Assembly (NCBI GenBank): GCA_038734275.1
Contig: JAVYOO010000001.1
Span: 186,001 to 250,000 of the forward strand
Direction: 5' to 3'
DNA length: 64,000 nt
From: Archaeoglobaceae archaeon
GTDB taxonomy: Archaea; Halobacteriota; Archaeoglobi; Archaeoglobales; Archaeoglobaceae
The first letter of the stretch is position 1. Each line of letters opens with the position of its first letter. The notes under the pieces were generated by a model. That model was given only the letters and a program-made list of their open reading frames with translations, searched no databases and was not told the DNA's origin. A program made the translations under genes and the position numbers. Positions 1 to 7,760 of the stretch are shown in pieces.

Positions 1-99
1 GAAAGACTCCTGAGAGAGTTTGAAAAAAAGCAGGAGAATTTAGTCTCTTTATGCCAAAAGTTATCCAGATGTCTTGAGAGAAATGAAGTATTTACTTAA
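1..99 (+). CDS. C-terminal end of an unidentified protein (cut by window edge)
   Basis: The first 32 codons of the window form an open frame with no start that ends at TAA 97-99, directly against the stop of the convergent Lrp gene. The peptide (ERLLREFEKKQENL..., ending in NEVFT) is rich in charged residues and probably a helix, perhaps a coiled coil. No family can be named from this tail. It could be a chance open frame, but the tail-to-tail abutment with the next gene and the protein-like composition favour a real gene end. Confidence 0.5.
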   Translation, partial: ERLLREFEKKQENLVSLCQKLSRCLERNEVFT

Positions 100-516
100 T
101 TACTTAACGACTTCGAGAATCACTGCAGGGCAAACCCTCTTTACACCACTGATTTTAGCAATTCTTTCATGAAGTTCGTTCATTTTATCGAGGGAGTCGG
201 TTATTATTTCCGCAAGAATTGTGTGATCACCAGAAGTTAGGTATAGATTGAATATTTCTTCAAAATCCTTAAGTGTGTTCATGACTTTCCACATTTGTTC
301 TGGTTCAACATCAATGCCTGTAAAAGATGCAAGCAGTCCAGTTTTTTTGTAATCTACCAGAGCACGATAGCCAATAAGTATTCTCTGGTTTTCAAGCCTC
401 TCAATTCTCTTTCTTATTGCGGTCTCACTTACGCCTAATTTTTCTGCAATCTTCAATTTCGGCATTCTTGCATCTTTTAACAGGCTGAAAATGATTTCTT
501 TATCTTTTCTGTCCAT
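100..516 (-). CDS. Lrp/AsnC family transcriptional regulator
   Basis: A 138-residue protein of normal length for the family. Residues 1-50 form a helix-turn-helix domain (IAEKLGVSETAIRKRIERLE is the recognition region), and residues about 65-138 form the alpha/beta RAM (AsnC ligand-binding and oligomerisation) domain. Such proteins bind DNA as dimers or octamers and respond to amino acids or other small effectors. The gene is divergent from the oxidative-stress operon starting at 613. The shared 96-base space holds a perfect 17-base palindrome (534-550) that overlaps this gene's own likely promoter, so autoregulation and control of the peroxiredoxin operon are reasonable inferences. The effector is unknown. 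Confidence 0.9.
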   Translation of the reverse strand: MDRKDKEIIFSLLKDARMPKLKIAEKLGVSETAIRKRIERLENQRILIGYRALVDYKKTGLLASFTGIDVEPEQMWKVMNTLKDFEEIFNLYLTSGDHTILAEIITDSLDKMNELHERIAKISGVKRVCPAVILEVVK

Positions 517-533
517 ATCAAAATTTTAGATCT

Positions 534-550
534 ATAACTTAATAAGTTAT
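534..550. promoter_or_regulatory. 17-bp palindrome, candidate Lrp operator
   Basis: ATAACTTA-A-TAAGTTAT is a perfect 8-base inverted repeat with a one-base centre. It lies between the divergent regulator (starting at 516) and the peroxiredoxin gene (starting at 613), about where the TATA region of the regulator gene should be. Size and symmetry fit an Lrp-type site. The binding protein is inferred. Confidence 0.5.
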
Positions 551-552
551 GG

Positions 553-565
553 TTCGAAATTCGAA
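553..565. promoter_or_regulatory. Paired TTCGAA palindromes, candidate operator
   Basis: Two copies of the self-complementary hexamer TTCGAA are separated by one base, 8 bases ahead of the peroxiredoxin TATA box. With the 534-550 palindrome they form a composite control region between divergent genes. Confidence 0.4.
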
Positions 566-570
566 AGAAA

Positions 571-580
571 AAGTTATATA
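571..580 (+). promoter_or_regulatory. TATA box of the peroxiredoxin operon
   Basis: AAGTTATATA is followed about 26 bases later by position 603, giving a leader of about 10 bases. That leader holds GGTGAG immediately before the ATG at 613. This supports ATG 613 as the start rather than the in-frame TTG at 601. Confidence 0.6.
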
Positions 581-612
581 TTGAGAATATACACAAATTA
601 TTGGGTGAGAGA

Positions 613-1257
613 ATGATCTTGTTAGGAGAGAAGTTCCCAGAAGTTGTGGTTAAAACAACCCATGGGGACATGAAATTGCCTGAAAACTATAAGGGAAAGT
701 GGTTTGTTTTGTTTGCACATCCAGCGGACTTTACACCAGTTTGCACAACCGAATTTGTGGCATTTCAGAAGAGATATGACCAGTTCAGAAAGCTGAACTG
801 CGAGCTTATTGGGTTAAGCATAGATCAGACATTCAGCCACATAAAGTGGGTTGAGTGGATCAAGGAGAAGCTTGGTGTAAGCATAGAATTTCCGATCATC
901 GCAGATGATGTTGGCGAAGTTTCGAAGCTACTTGGCTTAATACATTCAGCAAAGGGCACGAACACGGTTCGGTCTGTCTTCGTTGTTGATCCCAACGGCG
1001 TTGTAAGGCTAATAATCTACTATCCGCAGGAGATCGGCAGAAACATGGATGAGATCCTCAGGGCGGTGAAGGCTTTGCAGGTCAGCGACGCAAACAAAGT
1101 TGCTGTCCCAGCTAACTGGCCGAACAATGAGCTAATAGGCGACAAGGTTATAATTCCTCCCGCGAGAACCGTCAAAGATGCAATGGACAGGCTTGAGAAA
1201 ATAAAGAAGGGCGAAATCGAAGGCTACGACTGGTGGTTTGCTTTCAAAAAGCTTTAA
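613..1257 (+). CDS. Peroxiredoxin (archaeal Prx6-like, AhpC/TSA family)
   Basis: A 214-residue thiol peroxidase that reduces hydrogen peroxide and organic peroxides. The catalytic motif [12 protein letters not shown] holds the peroxidatic cysteine near residue 44. The C-terminal arm ends GYDWWFAF, where the Aeropyrum-type enzymes carry cysteines flanking the DWW segment. The only other cysteine (in LNCELIG) is not in a usual resolving position, so this looks like a one-cysteine enzyme needing an external thiol. The start is ATG 613 with GGTGAG at 604-609. It heads an operon with superoxide reductase and rubrerythrin, giving sequential removal of superoxide and peroxide in an anaerobe. Confidence 0.93.
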   Translation: MILLGEKFPEVVVKTTHGDMKLPENYKGKWFVLFAHPADFTPVCTTEFVAFQKRYDQFRKLNCELIGLSIDQTFSHIKWVEWIKEKLGVSIEFPIIADDVGEVSKLLGLIHSAKGTNTVRSVFVVDPNGVVRLIIYYPQEIGRNMDEILRAVKALQVSDANKVAVPANWPNNELIGDKVIIPPARTVKDAMDRLEKIKKGEIEGYDWWFAFKKL

Positions 1258-1278
1258 TTTAATTTTTGGTGATCCTTT

Positions 1279-1656
1279 ATGACTGAATTGCTCCAGATCT
1301 ATAAGTGTGAAATTTGCGGAAACATTGTAGAGCTTGTTCACGCTGGAAAAGGACAGCTTGTTTGCTGTGGAAGACCAATGAAACTCATAGAAGTTAAGAA
1401 AGCTGAAGAGGGCAGAGAAAAGCATTTACCCGTTGTTGAGAGAACGGGAGACAAGATCACGGTTAAAGTGGGGAGTGTTTTACATCCGATGGAGGAAAAG
1501 CACTATATTGAGTGGATCGAGCTAATCGCTGACGGTTTTGTTTACAGAAAGCATCTTAAGCCCGGGGATAAGCCTATAGCGGAGTTCTGTGTCAAAGCGG
1601 AGAAAATTTCCGCCAGAGAGTATTGCAACCTTCACGGATTATGGCAAAGTGATTGA
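1279..1656 (+). CDS. Desulfoferrodoxin / superoxide reductase
   Basis: A 125-residue cytosolic enzyme that reduces superoxide to peroxide without producing oxygen. Residues 1-38 are the desulforedoxin domain with a four-cysteine iron site (CEIC and VCCG). The rest is the neelaredoxin catalytic domain, with the glutamate/histidine ligand region EKHLP, histidines in [12 protein letters not shown] and the terminal Cys-x-x-His (CNLHG) of the square-pyramidal iron centre. All expected ligands are present. A ribosome site GGTGATC at 1267-1273 precedes ATG 1279. The stop at 1656 is 2 bases from the rubrerythrin start, so the two genes are co-transcribed. Confidence 0.95.
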   Translation: MTELLQIYKCEICGNIVELVHAGKGQLVCCGRPMKLIEVKKAEEGREKHLPVVERTGDKITVKVGSVLHPMEEKHYIEWIELIADGFVYRKHLKPGDKPIAEFCVKAEKISAREYCNLHGLWQSD

Positions 1657-1658
1657 TC

Positions 1659-2228
1659 ATGGCTACGATTGAGAATTTGGTTAAGGCTTTCATCGGAGAA
1701 AGCATGGCAAGAAACCGCTATACATTCTATGCTAAAATCGCAAAGGAAGAAGGCTACGTTTTTCTGCAGAGAGTTTTCTTGGAAACTGCTGAAAATGAGC
1801 GGGAGCATGCGAGCCAGCTTTTCAAGCTCATTCAAAAGCTTAAAAAATCCAGCTCAATCGAAGTCAAAGCGGAAGCGGACTTAACACTCGGCAATACTGT
1901 GGAGAATTTAAGATCAGCCATAAGCGGGGAACACTACGAAAATTCGGAAATGTATCCCAAATTTGCGGAAGAAGCAGAAAAAGAGGGGTATAAAGATATA
2001 GCCGAGAACTTAAGGGCTATAGCCAAGGCGGAAGAGCACCATGAGAAAAGATACCAGAGAATTTTAAATGAAATTGAAAAAGGAACGTTTTTTAAGAGAG
2101 AAAAAGACACTGTTTGGGTTTGTTTGGAATGCGGATACGTGCATATTGGCAAAGAACCCCCAGAAGAATGTCCAAGCTGTAAGCATTCGAAAGCTTACTA
2201 CGTAGCCCAAGAACTGCTTTCTCTTTAA
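1659..2228 (+). CDS. Rubrerythrin
   Basis: A 189-residue two-domain iron protein that acts as an NAD(P)H-linked peroxidase in anaerobes. The N-terminal ferritin-like four-helix bundle supplies the di-iron ligands (EEGY..., ENEREH, EHYENSE and AEEHHEK segments). The C-terminal rubredoxin-like domain has its FeS4 site in CLECGYVH and CPSCKH. ATG 1659 is preferred over the in-frame TTG 1653, which would overlap the superoxide reductase stop. It is the third gene of the oxidative-stress operon and would remove the peroxide formed by superoxide reductase. Confidence 0.95.
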   Translation: MATIENLVKAFIGESMARNRYTFYAKIAKEEGYVFLQRVFLETAENEREHASQLFKLIQKLKKSSSIEVKAEADLTLGNTVENLRSAISGEHYENSEMYPKFAEEAEKEGYKDIAENLRAIAKAEEHHEKRYQRILNEIEKGTFFKREKDTVWVCLECGYVHIGKEPPEECPSCKHSKAYYVAQELLSL

Positions 2229-2256
2229 TTTTTCAAATATTCTGCTGAGCATAAGA

Positions 2257-2264
2257 TTTATATA
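2257..2264 (+). promoter_or_regulatory. TATA box of the structured RNA
   Basis: TTTATATA lies with its centre about 26 bases before 2287, where the closing stem of the RNA candidate begins. No coding start follows on this strand, which supports a dedicated non-coding transcript. Confidence 0.55.
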
Positions 2265-2286
2265 GTTTGATGATTACAATAATATT

Positions 2287-2410
2287 GCGAGGCAAGATCG
2301 AGTCCGGCAAAAGGCTAAAGAGCTAAGTTAAAAGCTTACCAAACTGGGAAACCAGTTTGGAAGTGCTTTGCGAAGTTCTTTGGTTCGAGCTGGGCTCGAT
2401 GCCAGATCGC
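2287..2410 (+). ncRNA. Structured non-coding RNA of unknown family, about 124 nt
   Basis: The segment folds on paper into a long rod. GCGA (2287-2290) pairs with TCGC (2407-2410), and GGC with GCC. AUCGAGUCCGGC (2296-2307) pairs over 12 positions with GCUGGGCUCGAU (2389-2400), with two G-U pairs. AAAGAGCU pairs with AGUUCUUU, AAGC with GCUU, and the tip CCAAACUGG-GAAA-CCAGUUUGG (2339-2360) is a perfect 9-base-pair hairpin closed by a GNRA tetraloop. A TATA box stands 26 bases upstream and a T-run (2413-2417) just downstream. There is no open reading frame of note. I do not recognise SRP RNA, RNase P, 5S, tRNA or a standard C/D or H/ACA guide. Confidence 0.65.
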
Positions 2411-2434
2411 AGTTTTTAGCCTAAATTAAAAAAA

Positions 2435-2542
2435 TTAAGAACTTTTAGATTTGGACTTCATAGCTCGATAGAGGAAGTAAGCAAGCCCCCCGTAGAGCAC
2501 GAGGAAGCCAAAGATTGCGAAGGCGATTGCTTCAAGCGACAT
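2435..2542 (-). CDS. MetS-like small subunit of the sodium symporter
   Basis: A 35-residue peptide (start MSLEAIAFAIFGFLVLYGG, end KSKSKSS) with one membrane helix followed by a short basic cytoplasmic tail. It overlaps the 3' end of the transporter gene by 11 bases, its ATG lying within the last codons, so translation is coupled. Tiny single-helix partners of this type (MetS, required by the MetP methionine symporter of Corynebacterium) are known downstream of prokaryotic neurotransmitter:sodium symporters. The glycine-glycine step and the N-terminal helix fit that family. Identity rests on length, position and motif. Confidence 0.75.
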   Translation of the reverse strand: MSLEAIAFAIFGFLVLYGGLAYFLYRAMKSKSKSS

Positions 2543-3998
2543 CTTTACCCCTCCTTAGCGTGAGCAACGCTGAAACGAGCATTCCAACGATTATAACCGC
2601 TATGCCTGCGGTAAGAGCATCGATCGAGTAGTCGCCGTAAGGTTTCTGCAAATTGCCCCAGATGTCCAAGATCAATAGCACCGCAAGAACGAGCACTGTA
2701 GCATATTTCAGAGCCCAGTCCCACCATCTCCCGATCTTTATGTCGGAGATTGCGTTTATGTGCTCTCTTAGCGAAGAGAGCTTGAAGAACCAAGCCACAG
2801 CAACGACTTCAAGTAAGGCTACAAGCACGAGTCCGTAGTAGTTTATGAAGTGGTCTATTATGTCAAGCCAGTAAAGTCCAGCGGTAGTTGTAAAAATCAG
2901 GCTACCCAGAAAGCCAAGCACAAAGACTGTGTTTACAGCTTTTGTTCTGCTGAGCTTGAATTTGTCTATAAGTGAAGAAGTAATCGATTCCACGAGTGAG
3001 ATTGAAGAAGACAGCCCAGCGACAATCAGCGTTAAGAAGAAGATCGCAGCAACCAACTGGGGCAATCCGGGAATGAGGTTCAAAGCCTGCGGGAACACGA
3101 TGAAAGCAAGTCCAACGCCTCCAGCTACGACTTCCTGAACGCTCGTCTGCGTTGCGAATGCCATGTAGCCGAGAGTTCCAAAGACCGCAAAGCCGATCAG
3201 GAAGCTAAAAGCACTGTCTGCCAAGCCCACGATGAACGAGTTGTTTGCAATATCGCTCTTTTCTGGCAAATAGCTACCGTAGGCAATCATTATACCCATT
3301 GCAAGGCTTAGAGAGAAGAAGATCTGACCGAATGCAGCGATCCAGATTTTGTAGTCTCCTATTTTTGAGAAGTCAGGTCTCAGATACCATTCCAAGCCAT
3401 CAAGAGCGCCCGGAAGCGTTATGGCTCTGATCACGAGGATTATTGCAAGGATCCAAAGCAGGGGCATCATGATCAGATTTGCCTTTTCTATGCCCTTCTT
3501 TACCCCTCTGAATACCACGAACCAGTTAATGAGCCAGATAATCACAACTGCTACAAGAACTTCAATTGCAAACCCGCTTATAACCCATGGGGAGTCTGAA
3601 AGCTGTAAAACGTTCCCAAAGAAGTAAGATTTTGTATCCGCACCCCAAGCGAGCGTAAAGGACTTCGTGAAATATACGAGAGCCCAGCCGATAACGACAA
3701 CGTAATAGGTTGTGATTATGAACGCTGAAAGCACCGCCCACCAGCCAATCCATTCGAATTTTCTTCCAATCTGCCTCATTGCCATTGGAGCACTTGCCTT
3801 GAACTTGTGCCCGAGAGCAAATTCGACCATCAGCAAGCTGATCCCTGTAACAAAGAGAGCTATGAAGTATGGAATCAAAAATGCTCCTCCACCGTTTGCA
3901 TGTGCGAGATAGCTGAAACGCCATATATTGCCAAGACCTATAGCTGAGCCGATCGCAGCGAGAACAAATCCCGCACGTGAAGCCCAACTCTCTCTCAT
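2532..3998 (-). CDS. Sodium-dependent transporter, SNF/NSS (SLC6) family
   Basis: A 488-residue membrane protein with about 12 membrane helices. The N-terminal signature WASRAGFVLAAIGSAIGLGN followed by IWRFSY is the conserved helix 1 that holds sodium and substrate, so the fold is LeuT-like. These symporters take up amino acids such as methionine, tryptophan or tyrosine with sodium ions. The substrate cannot be read from the sequence, but the MetS-like partner gene at its 3' end hints at methionine or another hydrophobic amino acid. The start ATG 3998 fits the family's N terminus closely. The gene appears intact and stands alone apart from the small partner. Confidence 0.95.
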   Translation of the reverse strand: MRESWASRAGFVLAAIGSAIGLGNIWRFSYLAHANGGGAFLIPYFIALFVTGISLLMVEFALGHKFKASAPMAMRQIGRKFEWIGWWAVLSAFIITTYYVVVIGWALVYFTKSFTLAWGADTKSYFFGNVLQLSDSPWVISGFAIEVLVAVVIIWLINWFVVFRGVKKGIEKANLIMMPLLWILAIILVIRAITLPGALDGLEWYLRPDFSKIGDYKIWIAAFGQIFFSLSLAMGIMIAYGSYLPEKSDIANNSFIVGLADSAFSFLIGFAVFGTLGYMAFATQTSVQEVVAGGVGLAFIVFPQALNLIPGLPQLVAAIFFLTLIVAGLSSSISLVESITSSLIDKFKLSRTKAVNTVFVLGFLGSLIFTTTAGLYWLDIIDHFINYYGLVLVALLEVVAVAWFFKLSSLREHINAISDIKIGRWWDWALKYATVLVLAVLLILDIWGNLQKPYGDYSIDALTAGIAVIIVGMLVSALLTLRRGKDVA

Positions 3999-4127
3999 TC
4001 CACCACCTCTGGCTTACAAAATTAATATTGTATCCAATATAAAAAGTTTTCCATCTTAGCAATATTTTAAAATGGGGTAGCAACATTAAACGAAAGAGAT
4101 ATATTACAAATCAGCCTATTAAATAGA

Positions 4128-5348
4128 GTGTCTACGATTAAGTTTCTAGGTGGATGCGGAGAAGTAGGAAGATCAGCTGTGGCAGTGGATTCTATAGTCT
4201 TGGATTATGGAATAAAACCCTCTTCCCCACCAGAATACCCGCTTGAATTCTCGCCGAAGGCAATTCTCGTTTCTCATGCTCATTTAGATCACGTTGGATT
4301 TGCTCCGAATTTAATGTATTATGACCCAGGGGTTTATTTAACTCCACCATCGGTTGATCTGGCGAGTGTTCTGCTTCATGACTCTATAAATGTAATGCAA
4401 CCCCCTCCTTTCTCCAAAAAAGAATTGAGGCAGTTTGAGAGTAATTGTGTGGAGGTAGGGTTAAATGAACCTTTTGAAGTCTCCGGCTTTGAGGTAGAAT
4501 TCTTTAACGCCGGGCACGTGCCGGGAAGTGCTATAATTCATATCAGAGATGACGTCAGCATTCTTTACTCTGGAGACATAAAACTCGAGGATACGAGACT
4601 ACTTGAGAAGGCAGATCTTAGCTTTCCAGAGACCGATATCCTAATAGTGGAAAGCACTTATTATGGGGTAGAGCACCCAAATAGGAAAGAGCTTGAAAGA
4701 AAATTCGTGGAAAGCGTTTTGGAGACTATTGAGCATGGAGGCCATGCAATTATTCCAGCCTTTGCAGTTGGAAGAACACAGGAAGTTCTAATGATCTTGG
4801 AAAGTTATGGAATAACTCCTTACGTAGATGGACTTGGAAAGGAAGTCTTTAAGCTGTTGGAGAGATATCCGGATTATATAAAAGATCCTAAAGCTTTGAG
4901 AAAGGCTTTTAAGAATGCTGAATGGGTCGAATGGAGAAAAAGAGAAGACATTTTGCGTGAGCCAGCAGTGATTGTGACAACTGCTGGAATGCTAAATGGC
5001 GGGCCAGCAATCTTCTACATCTCAAGAATTTACGATGATCCAAAGTCTCGTTTGCTCATAACAGGCTATCAAGTAGAGGGTACAAATGGGGACATGGCTC
5101 TAAAGCATGGAATGATCAATCTGGGGACGAGAATTGTCAAGCTGAAAATGAAAGTAGAGCAGTATGACTTCTCCGCTCACGCGGATGACAAACAGCTTAA
5201 GGAATTCGTAAAGGCTGCCGTGGACAAAGGAGCCGAGATTGTATTCACGATGCATGGCGAAAAGTGTGAAGAATTTACGGAGTGGATTAGGCAGAATATT
5301 GGTGTAGACGCATTTGCTCCTAAGAACGGCGAAGTATTCGTCGTATGA
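4128..5348 (+). CDS. Beta-CASP metallo-beta-lactamase ribonuclease, aCPSF2-like
   Basis: A 406-residue RNA-processing nuclease. The metallo-beta-lactamase signature SHAHLDHVG near residue 50 and the metal-binding segments GHVPGSA and YSGDIKLED are present. The beta-CASP part carries VESTYYG, PAFAVGRTQEVL, TTAGMLNGGP, DFSAHAD and MHGE. It lacks the N-terminal KH domains of aCPSF1, and its length fits aCPSF2. Archaeal members cut or trim RNA, some acting 5' to 3'. The start is GTG 4128. The gene overlaps the phosphoesterase gene in an ATGA junction at 5345-5348, so the two form an operon. Confidence 0.88.
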   Translation: MSTIKFLGGCGEVGRSAVAVDSIVLDYGIKPSSPPEYPLEFSPKAILVSHAHLDHVGFAPNLMYYDPGVYLTPPSVDLASVLLHDSINVMQPPPFSKKELRQFESNCVEVGLNEPFEVSGFEVEFFNAGHVPGSAIIHIRDDVSILYSGDIKLEDTRLLEKADLSFPETDILIVESTYYGVEHPNRKELERKFVESVLETIEHGGHAIIPAFAVGRTQEVLMILESYGITPYVDGLGKEVFKLLERYPDYIKDPKALRKAFKNAEWVEWRKREDILREPAVIVTTAGMLNGGPAIFYISRIYDDPKSRLLITGYQVEGTNGDMALKHGMINLGTRIVKLKMKVEQYDFSAHADDKQLKEFVKAAVDKGAEIVFTMHGEKCEEFTEWIRQNIGVDAFAPKNGEVFVV

Positions 5349-5965
5349 AGTTCCTATTACTATCGGATATTCACTCCAACGCAAAGAACCTCGAGGAGAT
5401 CCTTAAAAAGACGGATTTTGATTTTTTGCTTATAGCGGGAGACTTAACGCACTTCAGAAAGCAAGACGTTGTAGCGATAGACGAAATAATCTCAAAATAC
5501 ACTCCAGAATGCTATGCAGTCCATGGAAATTGCGACCATCGAGAGATGCTGAGCTATGAGCTAAATGCAATAAATTTCATTCATGGCAAAAGTTTGAGCT
5601 TAGATGACTTTACGATTCACGGGATTGGGGGTTCATTAAAAACGCCCTTCGGCACTCCCTCGGAATACACTGAAAAGGACTACGAGGAGATCATAAAAGG
5701 CTTCAAGTTTTCAGATTTCAACATTCTTGTTTCACACTCCCCAGCAAAGGGAATTCTCGACAGAACAAACTACGGAGAAAATATTGGAAGCGAGGCAATC
5801 AGAAATCATCTAAACCGTTTTCAGATTGCACTAACTGGACATGTACATGAAAGCTTTGGTGTCTACAGCGATAAGCCAATCGTTGTAAACCCCGGCCCCG
5901 TGAACTGGGGTAGATTTGCAATTCTCGATTTAAAATGCATGGTAGTTGAGCTAAAGAAAATATAA
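5345..5965 (+). CDS. Calcineurin-like metallophosphoesterase
   Basis: A 206-residue protein with the full set of metallophosphoesterase motifs: SDIHSN near the N terminus, GDLTHF, GNCDH around residue 60, SHSPAKG and GHVHE, ending with NPGPV. It should hydrolyse phosphate mono- or diesters with two bound metal ions. The true substrate is unknown. Its start overlaps the stop of the beta-CASP nuclease gene by 4 bases, so translation is coupled and a role in RNA or nucleotide turnover is possible but unproven. Confidence 0.88.
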   Translation: MKFLLLSDIHSNAKNLEEILKKTDFDFLLIAGDLTHFRKQDVVAIDEIISKYTPECYAVHGNCDHREMLSYELNAINFIHGKSLSLDDFTIHGIGGSLKTPFGTPSEYTEKDYEEIIKGFKFSDFNILVSHSPAKGILDRTNYGENIGSEAIRNHLNRFQIALTGHVHESFGVYSDKPIVVNPGPVNWGRFAILDLKCMVVELKKI

Positions 5966-5985
5966 ATAATCACCGCTATTTGAGT

Positions 5986-6516
5986 ATGCTCGATGTTTTG
6001 AAGAAATACGTTAAAGACGAAAATTTGATAAAGCATTGTATTGCTGTTGCTGGAATAATGCAAGAGGTTGCAAAAGAGCTTAAAGAGGATCAGGAGCTGT
6101 GGTGGAAAGTGGGATTGCTACACGACATAGATTACGAGCTATGCAACGGAGACATGAGCAAACATGGTATTTTAGCTGAGGAAATCCTTAAAAAGGAGGG
6201 TATTTTCGAAATAGCTGAGATTGTTAAAAGGCATAACCACATGCTTTTTGGAAACTATGAGAAGCCGATTGAGATAGCTTTGCAAGCTTCCGACAGCATA
6301 TCTGGGCTCATAATTGCCTGTGCTCTCGTCAAGAATGGCAAGGTTACCGAAGTAACAACTAAAACGATAAAAAAGAAGTTTAAGGAGAAAAGCTTTGCAG
6401 CGGGCTGTGATAGATCCCGTATTAAGCTGATCGAGAAAATACTACCTCTTGAGAGGTTTTTCGAGATTGCTTTAAATGGAGTTGCCAGCGTAAAAGATAA
6501 TATTGGGCTAAAATAG
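5986..6516 (+). CDS. HD domain phosphohydrolase
   Basis: A 176-residue HD-superfamily protein of the HDIG subgroup. The first histidine is in HCIAVAGIM, the HD pair in LLHDIDYE (near residue 46), and a later RHNH supplies further ligands. Such proteins hydrolyse nucleotides or other phosphate esters. ATG 5986 is preferred to TTG 5980 because TATAAATA at 5961-5968 lies about 25 bases upstream, predicting a leaderless transcript starting at the ATG. The gene therefore has its own promoter despite following the phosphoesterase by only 20 bases. Confidence 0.8.
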   Translation: MLDVLKKYVKDENLIKHCIAVAGIMQEVAKELKEDQELWWKVGLLHDIDYELCNGDMSKHGILAEEILKKEGIFEIAEIVKRHNHMLFGNYEKPIEIALQASDSISGLIIACALVKNGKVTEVTTKTIKKKFKEKSFAAGCDRSRIKLIEKILPLERFFEIALNGVASVKDNIGLK

Positions 6517-6637
6517 AATTTTAGACGCTTTTTGAAGGTTTTTCAATTTTTATTCATACCATAAAGTATATATATCCTGAGGAATTTGATAGTTAGTAGA
6601 AGATTTTAAGCCATTTCAAAATTGGGAGGTGATTTTT

Positions 6638-7748
6638 ATGCTAAACGTTGTCACTCTCTCCATATTTGAGATACTCCTCGGAATCGGCTGGGGAATAATG
6701 ATTAGTCTCTATGCCTATCATATCATCTTAAGAGATCTCGAGGAAGTATATGGCATATTAGCCCTGATTACGAGTTTGGCATCTGTTTTGTCAATCTTTA
6801 TCTCAGGTATTTTATACAACCATAGTGGAGGAAAACTTTTAATGCCCATCGCCGCTATTTCACTCTCAACTGCCTTATTGACATTATCTCACGCTGACTT
6901 CTTGTTAATTTCATTACTTCTCGGGTTATCCGCGGGCATACATGGAGTTAGTTCAGTGCTCGCAGCAAGTAACTTGGATGGAGACTACAGGAGATACTCA
7001 GCAGTCCATTCTTCTCACCTTTTGGGGTTTTCGATTGGATCTTTATTGGTCTTTTTAACACTCACAGGAGTTTTTTTAATTCCACTGGTATTAGCAATAG
7101 TTCTTGCAGGAATAATATACCCGAAATTTATTTCTCAATCCAATAAAATTGCTATAAATTCTGAAGTAAAAGGTGTTCCAAGTCTTTATTTGAACATAGT
7201 AATCTTTACTCTTCTTCGGCGTCGCAATTGGGATGTCGGCATATAATATCGACTTTTATTTAATACTGAAATACAATGCATCAGAAAAAGATGTGGCTAT
7301 GATGTTCTCCATGGCTTCGCTTATGAGCGCTCTTACTACCTTAAGCATTTTGAAATTTGTGAGAACAGATCCTAAAATACTCCATACGGTGACCATATTA
7401 GTTCAGATCGTTCTATTTACATCGATTGCTATGGCCTCAGCGATTTGGATTGCTGTGATAATTTACACAATTCGTGATGCAGTGGCAGTATTTGCTGATT
7501 CCAGTTTGGAAACTTTATTGATCGACTCAAGTAATAAAAAGAGTTTTTACGTATCAGCTTTTCAAATTGGTTGGGAAGTTTTTACAGGGTTAGGAAAATT
7601 TATAGGAAGCCACTTGGCAGTTTTAAGTCCGGATCTACCACTCTTAGTGGCTTCTATAATCCTTCTGATATATGTTGTGTTTTTTATTTACATTAACAAA
7701 CCTAACCGAAAACTTTATATAGAAATACCTATCCACCAAAGTCTGTAA
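6638..7748 (+). pseudogene. Major facilitator superfamily transporter, frameshifted
   Basis: Two membrane-rich frames together make one MFS-like carrier of about 370 residues. The first runs from ATG 6638 (strong ribosome site GGGAGGTGA at 6624-6632) and covers about six helices before ending at 7246. The second continues in another frame to 7748. Near 7212-7220 the reading changes: the downstream frame extended upstream reads TTC TTC GGC GTC GCA ATT GGG ATG (FFGVAIGM), a typical membrane-helix continuation, while the upstream frame becomes RRRNWDVG. One extra base in the pyrimidine-rich stretch ACTCTTCTTC explains this. It may be a recent mutation, a sequencing error or, less likely, programmed frameshifting. 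Confidence 0.75.
7714..7721 (+). promoter_or_regulatory. TATA box of the thermosome gene
   Basis: TTTATATA lies inside the 3' end of the broken transporter gene, preceded by the purine-rich CGAAAAC that resembles a BRE element. Transcription would start near 7743, just ahead of GGAGGTGG at 7749-7756 and ATG 7761. The chaperonin gene thus has its own strong promoter. Confidence 0.6.
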
Positions 7749-7760
7749 GGAGGTGGTTGA

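Noticed and set aside
2287-2410. H/ACA guide RNA reading of the structured RNA, with AGA at 2404-2406 as the ANA box
   Set aside because: The distance from the likely guide pocket to AGA is about 22 bases rather than the usual 14-16, and no clear kink-turn is visible. A GGTTCGA T-loop-like stretch is also present, but there is no tRNA cloverleaf.
3562-4086. Overlapping minus-strand frame at the start of the sodium symporter gene
   Set aside because: It is an out-of-frame shadow of the transporter with arginine-, tyrosine- and tryptophan-rich composition and no motif.
6638-7748. Programmed frameshifting as the explanation for the split MFS gene
   Set aside because: No slippery heptamer with a downstream structure is evident, and no such case is known for this family.
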